In this document: positions 1 to 4,544 of the stretch, one piece after another | Numbering within the stretch: position 1 is the first letter of the stretch | Layout: each line of letters opens with the position of its first letter | From: an archaeon | Lineage (GTDB): Archaea > Thermoproteota > Bathyarchaeia > TCS64 | DNA length: 5,816 nt | Direction: 5' to 3' | NCBI GenBank assembly: GCA_020444005.1 | Contig: JAHLLU010000137.1 | Location: 1 to 5,816 of the forward strand | The notes under the pieces: model-generated | What the model was told of the DNA's origin: nothing | Seen by the model: only the letters and a program-made list of their open reading frames with translations | The model's database searches: none | Position numbers and translations under genes: made by a program

Positions 1-772
1 AGATACCGCCTGTTTTTCGTATCTTCTTTCCGTCTCTGAATCTTGGGTCATTTGCGATAAAGTCGTCAAGTACCTGTATTGCTGGTCGGGACTTGTCGTG
101 TCTGATGCCTAATCCTATGTTGGCTACTGTTTTGCTTTTGGGGAAAACCCAGACATAGGCTCCGGGAACGACGCTTCCCACGTATATCTCGTTAGCATCC
201 GGTTCCTCAATTTCTATCCCAGAAACCGTCCACTGAGCAGTAATCCCATAATCATCAAAGTAGCGTTTCAGACCCGCGCTTCTCCTTATGACACTGGCAT
301 GTCCATCCGCTCCAACAACCAGCTTTGCCCTGAGTTCAAACTCTTCTCCATCTCGTTTAGCCTTGACTCCTACTACTACGCCGTCTTCCTTGATGACTCC
401 AAGCGCCTTTGTGTTGTTCATCATCTCCGCGCCTGCTTCCTCGGCTTTATCTGCGAGAGACTTATCGAAGTGTTCACGGTTGAGTATGTAGCCCTCAATC
501 TCCTTGTGGGTGATAGCCACTATTTTCCCGTTAGGTGCGATTACCTTGACCTTGTTGATTTTCTGGGCGATCAATGGTTTGACTGGTGTGAGCCCAGACT
601 CTATGAACCCCGACATTCCTAAAGCCTCGGCGCAGTACACTGGTGTGCCTGCCTGCTCATGTTCCTCAAGGATCAGTACACTGGCACCGTTTTCGGCGGC
701 TGTTCTCGCTGTGAGACTTCCCGCTGGACCTGCGCCTACTACTATTATGTCATAGGTTGATGGTGGATTCAT
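1..772 (-). CDS. Geranylgeranyl reductase family FAD-binding protein (N-terminal part, cut by window edge)
   Basis: This is a flavoprotein of the family that saturates the geranylgeranyl chains of archaeal ether lipids (digeranylgeranylglycerophospholipid reductase and relatives), acting at the cytoplasmic face of the membrane. My minus-strand translation gives 257 codons with no stop before the edge; full-length members are about 390-450 aa. Visible features are the FAD Rossmann motif GAGPAG at residues 13-18 after a YDIIVVG strand, an acidic E36 ending strand 2, the family cysteine in PVYCAE (C47), the YILNREHFD segment at 95-103, and the second FAD motif GADG at 154-157. The ATG at 772 is chosen because it starts just before the Rossmann strand. 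There is no usable Shine-Dalgarno, since the only GGA abuts the ATG, but an AT-rich box lies about 27 nt upstream, fitting leaderless transcription. It is divergent from the genes at 925-2852. The family assignment is strong, but the exact substrate cannot be fixed because the C-terminal part is missing. Confidence 0.9.
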   Translation of the reverse strand, partial: MNPPSTYDIIVVGAGPAGSLTARTAAENGASVLILEEHEQAGTPVYCAEALGMSGFIESGLTPVKPLIAQKINKVKVIAPNGKIVAITHKEIEGYILNREHFDKSLADKAEEAGAEMMNNTKALGVIKEDGVVVGVKAKRDGEEFELRAKLVVGADGHASVIRRSAGLKRYFDDYGITAQWTVSGIEIEEPDANEIYVGSVVPGAYVWVFPKSKTVANIGLGIRHDKSRPAIQVLDDFIANDPRFRDGKKIRKTGGI

Positions 773-795
773 TCCTGTTTAGTCATGAAAGCTAG

Positions 796-803
796 AATTA
801 ATT
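796..803 (-). promoter_or_regulatory. Candidate TATA box of the geranylgeranyl reductase gene
   Basis: The sequence AATTAATT, itself palindromic, is centred about 27 nt upstream of the ATG at 772, read on the minus strand. Archaeal TATA boxes sit about 26-27 nt before the transcription start, so transcription would begin at or next to the start codon, giving a leaderless mRNA. That agrees with the lack of a spaced Shine-Dalgarno. The spacing is seen in the sequence; the function is inferred. Confidence 0.4.
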
Positions 804-863
804 GGTTTGGATGTTTTTGGTGCATGGAATGAATTTCTAGTACATATCTGGGAGTCAGTCGGG

Positions 864-901
864 TTTTTATCTATGTCATTCCCATGATTATCTGCGTTTT
901 A
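864..901 (+). promoter_or_regulatory. Candidate promoter region for the 925-2852 gene pair
   Basis: Two T-rich boxes are possible TATA elements: TTTTTAT at 864-870, which predicts a start near 893 and a leader of about 30 nt, and TTTTA at 897-901, centred about 26 nt before the ATG at 925, which would give a leaderless mRNA. No Shine-Dalgarno precedes 925, so the nearer box is slightly favoured although it is a poorer match. The region is shared with the divergent reductase gene, so one regulator could act on both. Confidence 0.3.
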
Positions 902-924
902 GCATCTGAGAGTGTGAATTAAGA

Positions 925-1278
925 ATGCGTAAACGGGTAAAATTAGATAGAACTAGGCTTGAACGATTCAAGTTTGAGCCAGTAAATGAACTAAAGGCAA
1001 CTCTCAAAGAGAAGCCTGAACTAAGAACCGAGATAAAATCCGATTTTATAGGTACCCTACAAGCACAGGGAGTCAAGATAGATGATGATTTCCGGCGACA
1101 ACTAAGCCAAGAATGGAGAGCCACTATCAAGCAGGATATAAAAAGAGTGGCGGATGAAACCCCAGAGAGCCAAGACTGGTACCTCAAGCGGGTTTTGGAT
1201 GATAAACCCATCAAGCTTAAGGTGCATATCGACCCAGAGACTGGTGAGAAAACCAAACAGCTACGGAGGTCCCGGTGA
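925..1278 (+). CDS. Small charged protein of unknown function, coupled to the TULIP-like gene
   Basis: I do not recognise this 117-aa protein. It is very rich in K, R, D and E, has no cysteine, no signal peptide and no membrane segment, and looks mostly helical up to about residue 95. A stretch at roughly 22-60 (L..KPELR.EIKSDFI..L...GVKIDDDF..QL) has the pattern of two amphipathic helices around a Gly turn. It recalls the Nif11/nitrile-hydratase-like leader fold only faintly, and there is no Cys- or Gly-rich core peptide after it, so a peptide precursor is unlikely. The C-terminus (HIDPETGEKTK, then a basic tail) may be a short beta hairpin. The gene ends inside the start region of the next gene and carries that gene's ribosome-binding site in its last codons, so the two products are probably made together. 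The start at 925 is the first ATG and has no clear Shine-Dalgarno. Confidence 0.75.
   Translation: MRKRVKLDRTRLERFKFEPVNELKATLKEKPELRTEIKSDFIGTLQAQGVKIDDDFRRQLSQEWRATIKQDIKRVADETPESQDWYLKRVLDDKPIKLKVHIDPETGEKTKQLRRSR
1265..1270 (+). promoter_or_regulatory. Strong Shine-Dalgarno for the TULIP-like gene
   Basis: GGAGGT lies in the last codons of the upstream gene, 7 nt before the ATG at 1278 and only 4 nt before a GTG at 1275. The spacing favours the ATG, which forms a TGATG stop/start overlap with the upstream gene. It is the clearest Shine-Dalgarno that precedes a start codon in the window; the other starts lack one, so this one fits an internal, coupled cistron. Confidence 0.75.
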
Positions 1279-2852
1279 TGGAAACCGGTGGATACGATGT
1301 TGTTGCAGAGGTAAATGAGACTCTGCTAAACAGGTTTCTGAAGCTGGGGCACTGTATAGGCAAGTTTCCAGCTGTTACAGGGGTCTATACGTTACCTGTT
1401 GAGGATGTGCCTGAGAGTCTTCAAGAGTTCATGGATATAGGTTACGAGGTTAGTGTCAACGAAGCGCCTGTAATTGACTTCAACACCTCCGGCAGCATTG
1501 TAATGAATCTACGTGGTCAGTGCAAGTTTACTGTTCTAGGTGGAATTGAGTTTGAGTTAGAGGTCGAGTTTACAGTTGGTATCGTACCGAGTTTCAACCA
1601 GTATACTCGTCAGTTCCATTTGGAATTCGTCGAGGCATCCATTGATGATGTTGAGTTGAATGATACGTATAACCTACCCAGCAACGTGATCACCAAGCTT
1701 AACGAGGTTCTCGCCATCGCCATGGAGGAGTACCTAACATACGATATCACCACAATGGAGCTTAGCCCAGTGCTGTACAGCTTGGAGTTACCCTATATGC
1801 CTTCGGGTGACGCAAACAAGCTTAGCATTGGAATGGGTAACGTCAAGGTGCTCAACAATAGCGTGTTGGCTGCCGCAGCGAACCTTCTCGGCTACACAGG
1901 CGGAGTAATCAATGCGGTGCATGATTTCACTGATGGAAATCAAGTTGGTGTCGGTGTAAACGAGAGTGCTATGCACCGGGTCTATGATTTCTGGTGGAAC
2001 AGAACGACTCACCCCAAGTCTGTGACTCAAACAAGTAGCAAGGACTTTGATATGCCCGATATAGTTGACTGGATGGATGAACTTGTTGACTGGGTTGCTG
2101 CTGTGCTTACCCTTGGTATTGTTGACGTTGATATCGATATTGACAGGGTTTGGGCTGACTTCGGGGCAACTGTACGGTTTGGTAAGTTTAACTTCGATAT
2201 GAAGCCAGGCAACCATATACTATTGGATGGTAGTGTCTCGGCTGATATCTGGTTGAAGGCTTATGTCCAGATCACAGAGACCACAGAGCTGTTCTGGGGT
2301 GCATGGGAAGTTGATGAGACCACAAGCACAGTCAAGTTGTTCGACCTAAGAATTAATGGGTTGAATATCGATTTGGAGTCAGCGAATGCACGAGTCTATC
2401 TGGACTCATCAAACCAGTTGACCGCGGAGATCACGGACCTAGATGTGACCTTCCCGTTGCCTTGGGATATACCCGAGTTCCTACTGGATTATGTGGTGGA
2501 CTGGGTAGTAGATCAGGTTGTAGATAATCTACCGCCACTTGTGTTGTTCCCCGCTATCATCGAGACAACTATACCAGATACATCGATTACAGTGGAGGCA
2601 TCAGTCAACAAACTGGTGGTAGACGAGCCTGAGGCTTTGGTAGCTGCAGACATTGAGACATCAAGCATCGGTAGCTATGCGCCATACTGGGCAAACACCA
2701 ACCCCGAGAGCCTTGAGGTACATAAACGGGACTGCGAGTGGGCTCACAGGATAGCGTATAGGCACAGGAAATACTACTGTGACGTCGAACAGGCGTTCGC
2801 AGATGGTTTTGACGGGTGCGCTTATTGTCTACCTGAACACCACCACAGGTAA
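1278..2852 (+). CDS. Putative two-domain TULIP/BPI-like lipid-binding protein with C-terminal Ada-like zinc knob
   Basis: Residue numbers count from the GTG at 1275; subtract one for the preferred ATG at 1278 (524 aa). Two halves look like repeats. Each opens with a strand-helix segment (VVAEVNETLLNRF at 9-21; VGVGVNESAMHRVYDFW at 224-240), continues with long alternating beta strands, and ends in a Leu/Val-rich helix running into prolines (LPSNVITKLNEVL at 134-146; IPEFLLDYVVDWVVDQVV at 399-416). Tubular lipid-binding (TULIP) proteins such as BPI, CETP and clostridial P47 are built this way; the BPI C-domain begins with a similar 'VSE..' helix. A DIVDW..ELVDW helix at 262-273 is amphipathic and Trp-rich. 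The C-terminus (477-520) has H483-x3-C487 and C515-x2-C518, which matches the Ada metal-binding domain, with His replacing the methyl-acceptor Cys. There is no signal peptide, so it is probably cytosolic. Gene reality is near certain, the zinc knob likely, and the TULIP call moderate. Confidence 0.6.
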   Translation: METGGYDVVAEVNETLLNRFLKLGHCIGKFPAVTGVYTLPVEDVPESLQEFMDIGYEVSVNEAPVIDFNTSGSIVMNLRGQCKFTVLGGIEFELEVEFTVGIVPSFNQYTRQFHLEFVEASIDDVELNDTYNLPSNVITKLNEVLAIAMEEYLTYDITTMELSPVLYSLELPYMPSGDANKLSIGMGNVKVLNNSVLAAAANLLGYTGGVINAVHDFTDGNQVGVGVNESAMHRVYDFWWNRTTHPKSVTQTSSKDFDMPDIVDWMDELVDWVAAVLTLGIVDVDIDIDRVWADFGATVRFGKFNFDMKPGNHILLDGSVSADIWLKAYVQITETTELFWGAWEVDETTSTVKLFDLRINGLNIDLESANARVYLDSSNQLTAEITDLDVTFPLPWDIPEFLLDYVVDWVVDQVVDNLPPLVLFPAIIETTIPDTSITVEASVNKLVVDEPEALVAADIETSSIGSYAPYWANTNPESLEVHKRDCEWAHRIAYRHRKYYCDVEQAFADGFDGCAYCLPEHHHR

Positions 2853-2858
2853 CCCCAC

Positions 2859-2868
2859 TTTTTTATTT
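2859..2868 (+). terminator. Oligo-T terminator after the TULIP-like gene
   Basis: Starting 7 nt after the TAA stop there is a T6 run followed by ATTT, on the coding strand and without a strong hairpin. Archaeal RNA polymerase terminates on such T tracts. It separates the 925-2852 pair from the cold-shock/TBP unit. Confidence 0.5.
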
Positions 2869-2880
2869 CATTTAAATAAA

Positions 2881-2892
2881 TAATATTAAAAA
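2881..2892 (+). promoter_or_regulatory. Candidate TATA box of the cold-shock/TBP operon
   Basis: TAATATTAAAAA is the best TATA-like box in the 71-bp gap. A transcription start about 26 nt downstream would fall at about 2911-2912, exactly where the small dyad before the start codon begins. The alternative TATAAT at 2905-2910 is too close to the TTG at 2924 to act as an archaeal TATA box for this gene. Confidence 0.4.
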
Positions 2893-2910
2893 ACCACCCC
2901 TCAGTATAAT

Positions 2911-2923
2911 ACTACGAAGTAGT
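2911..2923 (+). promoter_or_regulatory. Perfect dyad ACTAC-GAA-GTAGT abutting the TTG start of the cold-shock gene
   Basis: The 13-nt inverted repeat has 5-bp arms around GAA and ends directly before the TTG start codon. If transcription starts at about 2911, as the upstream TATA-like box predicts, the whole 5' leader would be this hairpin. It could hinder ribosome entry until unfolded, or serve as a DNA operator. The dyad is seen in the sequence; its role is inferred. A 5-bp stem is short and could occur by chance. Confidence 0.35.
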
Positions 2924-3130
2924 TTGAGAGGAAAAATTAAGTTTTTCAACGAAAATAAGAATTTTGGCTTTATTTCAACAAGGAAAATGCGCGATGACTT
3001 GTATTTTAATGGGGTTAATTACCCAAAAGACCTAATTCCACACAAATCACATAACGTAGAGTTCAGGGTTGTCGAGACAAACCGGGGAAAGGCAGCCGAA
3101 GATATACATGTGTTAAGATATGACGAGTGA
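2924..3130 (+). CDS. Cold-shock-domain protein (CspA family), TTG start
   Basis: This small OB-fold protein of 68 aa probably binds single-stranded RNA or DNA and acts as an RNA chaperone. It opens with RGKIKFFNENKNFGFI, which fits the family N-terminus (G-x-V-K-W-F-N-x-x-K-G-F-G-F-I). RNP1 is K12-NFGFI and RNP2 is the DDLYFN segment at 24-29, and the end GKAAEDIHVL matches the usual GP-x-A-x-x-V strand. Differences from bacterial CspA are W-to-F at position 7, K-G-to-K-N in RNP1, and Tyr/Asn replacing the Val/His of VFVHF, so nucleic-acid stacking residues are partly altered. The TTG start is chosen because it lies exactly at the family's normal first residue and no ATG or GTG is available upstream in frame. 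The gene overlaps the TBP gene by 11 nt. Cold-shock proteins are patchy among archaea. Confidence 0.88.
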   Translation: MRGKIKFFNENKNFGFISTRKMRDDLYFNGVNYPKDLIPHKSHNVEFRVVETNRGKAAEDIHVLRYDE

Positions 3131-3692
3131 AACGGTACCTCAAGAGCTGAATCTTGATATCCACATCCAGAACGTTGTAGCATCAGGCAGCCTTGACCAA
3201 ACATTCAACCTACCCGATATACAAAACGTCTTCAAGACCGCCGAGTACAACCCAAAAAGGTTTCCCGGATTAGTATTCAGACTGAAACGCCCAAAGACAT
3301 CGACACTCATATTCAATAGCGGCAAAATGGTCTGCACAGGAGCCAAGTCAGCCAAGATGGCTAGAAGCGCCATCAACAAAGTGGTACGAGAACTCAAGAA
3401 TAATGGGATAATTGTGCTGGGGAAACCAGAGATCACTATACAGAATATTGTTGCCTCGGGTAATCTACGGGGTGGCGTTGATCTTGAGATGGCTGCTGAC
3501 TTGTTGGAAAACGTGATGTATGAACCTGAGCAGTTTCCCGGTTTGATTTACCGGATGCGTGACCCCAAAGTAGTATTACTGATTTTTGCGTCTGGTAAGA
3601 TTGTATGCACTGGAGCCAAGACCGATACCATGGTGCATGAGGCGGTTAACAAGCTCTGGGGAACACTCGACGATTACGAGTTATTCTACTAA
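3120..3692 (+). CDS. tbp: TATA-box-binding protein
   Basis: This is the basal transcription factor that binds promoter TATA boxes and recruits TFB and RNA polymerase. At 190 aa it is slightly longer than the common 180-185. Two direct repeats are evident, starting IQNVVASG (about 16) and IQNIVASG (about 107), each with an FPGL motif and an LIF..GK.VCTGAK motif. The four DNA-intercalating phenylalanines appear to be present: F48, F65, F139 and F156. The short tail DDYELFY lacks the acidic stretch seen in some euryarchaeal TBPs. The ATG at 3120 lies inside the last codons of the cold-shock gene (11-nt overlap, +1 frame) without a clear Shine-Dalgarno, so translation is probably coupled. Codon choice changes inside the gene: repeat 1 is mostly A/C-ending, while repeat 2 is G/T-ending. 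Many archaea carry several TBPs, so this may not be the only one. Confidence 0.97.
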   Translation: MTSETVPQELNLDIHIQNVVASGSLDQTFNLPDIQNVFKTAEYNPKRFPGLVFRLKRPKTSTLIFNSGKMVCTGAKSAKMARSAINKVVRELKNNGIIVLGKPEITIQNIVASGNLRGGVDLEMAADLLENVMYEPEQFPGLIYRMRDPKVVLLIFASGKIVCTGAKTDTMVHEAVNKLWGTLDDYELFY

Positions 3693-3695
3693 CCC

Positions 3696-3702
3696 TTTTT
3701 TT
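3696..3702 (+). terminator. T7 terminator after TBP
   Basis: A T7 run preceded by CCC begins 4 nt after the TBP stop codon, a typical archaeal intrinsic terminator. The next gene has its own TATA-like box immediately downstream, which supports a transcript end here. Confidence 0.6.
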
Positions 3703-3708
3703 GACAAG

Positions 3709-3716
3709 TTTTTTAT
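3709..3716 (+). promoter_or_regulatory. Candidate TATA box of the gamma-glutamylcyclotransferase-like gene
   Basis: TTTTTTAT is centred about 27 nt before the ATG at 3740, with a purine-containing ACAAG just upstream where a BRE would lie. This spacing predicts transcription from the start codon (leaderless), and no Shine-Dalgarno is visible before 3740. Confidence 0.5.
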
Positions 3717-3739
3717 GAACAGGCTGTGTCCAGTCCATT

Positions 3740-4183
3740 ATGCTATACTTTACATATGGTAGCTTTATGGACATAGAGAACCTGAAGAAACACACACCAT
3801 CAGCGAAATTCGTCTGTAAAGCCATGATACCCAACTGGGAGGTCCAGTACAACTACTACAGCACCAACTACAAAGGCGGATGCACAGGCATCGAACCAGC
3901 CATGAACAAACTGGTCAGAGGCGCAGTCTACGAGATACCCCCAGACGAGATGGAACACCTAGACACCATTGAAGGCGTACCAAACGGCACCTACTACAGA
4001 CACCCAATAATGGTCATATCCGAGCAAGGCGAACCCATGCTAGCACACGTCTACCGCACCACAAACCCACGCGGACCATTCAAACCAACAAAAAAATACT
4101 TAACATACATGCTAGACGGAGCCAAAGCTCTCGGCTTACCAGCGGAATACATCAAAACACTGGAACGCGAAACAGTAGACTAG
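3740..4183 (+). CDS. Gamma-glutamylcyclotransferase-fold (GGCT/AIG2-like) protein
   Basis: This 147-aa soluble cytosolic protein belongs to the GGCT-like family, which includes enzymes that cyclise gamma-glutamyl amines or peptides to 5-oxoproline; the substrate here is unknown. The N-terminal LYFTYGSFM carries the YGS loop (6-8) that holds the substrate's gamma-glutamyl group. The segment LDTIEGVPNGTYYRHPIMV (74-92) matches the family LD..EG....Y...V block, with E78 in the catalytic glutamate position. The C-terminal KYLTYMLDGAKALGLPAEYI helix-turn-helix is typical of stand-alone microbial members. The start fits the family N-terminus, where YGS begins within the first ten residues. It is probably a single-gene unit: a terminator and its own TATA-like box precede it and a long gap follows. 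Codons are mostly A/C-ending, like the genes to the right. The family is clear, but activity on glutathione-type substrates should not be assumed in an archaeon. Confidence 0.88.
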   Translation: MLYFTYGSFMDIENLKKHTPSAKFVCKAMIPNWEVQYNYYSTNYKGGCTGIEPAMNKLVRGAVYEIPPDEMEHLDTIEGVPNGTYYRHPIMVISEQGEPMLAHVYRTTNPRGPFKPTKKYLTYMLDGAKALGLPAEYIKTLERETVD

Positions 4184-4203
4184 ACGAGGGGGAGGGGGTA
4201 ACA

Positions 4204-4231
4204 CGGCAAAGCCGAAACCAGCCCCATTTTT
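4204..4231 (+). terminator. Possible terminator of the GGCT-like gene (small hairpin plus T5)
   Basis: A 4-bp stem (CGGC/GCCG, AAA loop) at 4204-4214 is followed 12 nt later by T5 at 4227-4231. The distance is long for a bacterial-type terminator, but archaeal termination needs mainly the T run. A second T5 at 4257-4261 is an equal candidate. Confidence 0.3.
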
Positions 4232-4312
4232 CACAGAACAGCCCCAGAAAAACTTCTTTTTGAAACTGATCTATACCAGAACATCGGCTAATCAGTACCA
4301 AACTCATATCTG

Positions 4313-4379
4313 AATAACGGTTATACCTACTACCGAAATACAGACGACTCAAAAATAACGACCATACCTATACCCGAAA
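4313..4379 (+). repeat. Imperfect 26-nt direct repeat, two copies 41 nt apart
   Basis: Copy 1 (4313-4338) and copy 2 (4354-4379) share AATAACG, then ATACCTA and CCGAAA at identical spacing, about 20 of 26 positions by eye. Copy 1 contains the dyad ATAAC-G-GTTAT, which copy 2 lacks. Two copies alone do not define a known repeat class; paired operator sites or a small local duplication are possible. Confidence 0.4.
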
Positions 4380-4389
4380 AAAAGGGAGG

Positions 4390-4399
4390 GGGGTACCCC
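4390..4399 (+). repeat. Perfect 10-bp palindrome GGGGTACCCC
   Basis: The palindrome lies at the end of a GGGAGGGGGG tract and 18 nt before the AT-rich box at 4418-4428, a position upstream of TATA where archaeal activators often bind. An operator role is inferred only from its symmetry and location. Confidence 0.3.
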
Positions 4400-4417
4400 A
4401 GAACAGCCCAGTTACGA

Positions 4418-4428
4418 TTATAATATAT
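4418..4428 (+). promoter_or_regulatory. Candidate promoter AT box upstream of the GH99-like gene
   Basis: TTATAATATAT is the best TATA-like match in the gap. It would start transcription near 4450 and leave a leader of about 95 nt before the ATG at 4545, long for an archaeal gene. A weaker box, TTCTATTCTAT at 4515-4525, is centred 25 nt before the ATG and would give a leaderless mRNA. Both may be used, or the strong box may start a separate short RNA. Confidence 0.35.
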
Positions 4429-4544
4429 GTAAAAACCGTCACCTTAACGGGGTAATAACTACAAAGAACACGCACACCCCAATAGAAAACAAATTTTGTT
4501 CAGTTACACTAAACTTCTATTCTATCTCATCAGAAAAATCTAGG

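Larger units (their letters stand above)
4184..4544 (+). other. 361-bp intergenic region without a convincing gene
   Basis: I find no supported coding or tRNA gene here. Contents in order: a purine tract GAGGGGGAGGGGG at 4186-4198 right after the stop codon; a 4-bp hairpin CGGC-AAA-GCCG at 4204-4214; T5 runs at 4227-4231 and 4257-4261 that could end the upstream transcript; a dyad ATAAC-G-GTTAT at 4314-4324; an imperfect direct repeat at 4313-4338 and 4354-4379; a second purine tract running into GGGGTACCCC, a perfect palindrome, at 4390-4399; and a strong AT box at 4418-4428. A related A/G/C string (AGAACAGCCC followed by AG) occurs near 4235 and again near 4400. The region could carry regulatory sites or an untranslated RNA, but nothing in it is recognisable as a known family. 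Confidence 0.6.

Noticed and set aside
288..755. Three plus-strand open frames (67-107 aa) near the left end
   Set aside because: They lie antisense to the geranylgeranyl reductase, whose minus-strand translation shows clear FAD motifs; they have no recognisable motifs of their own.
888..1256. 122-aa minus-strand frame opposite the small charged gene
   Set aside because: It is low-complexity Ser/Leu-rich text typical of an antisense shadow; the plus-strand gene is supported by the stop/start overlap and the Shine-Dalgarno for its partner.
925..1278. RiPP precursor with a Nif11/NHLP-type leader
   Set aside because: The helical pattern is only loosely similar, there is no double-Gly or Cys/Ser/Thr-rich core, and no maturation enzyme is nearby in the window.
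4186..4198. G-quadruplex at the GAGGGGGAGGGGG tract
   Set aside because: Only two long G runs occur together; the next G tract is nearly 200 nt away, so an intramolecular four-tract structure is not supported.
4152..4352. 66-aa minus-strand frame in the gap
   Set aside because: It begins at TTG, overlaps the 3' end of the GGCT-like gene antisense, and has no ribosome-binding site or familiar motif.
4313..4379. CRISPR-like array
   Set aside because: There are only two imperfect copies, with a 15-nt gap between them and no further units; no cas genes are present.
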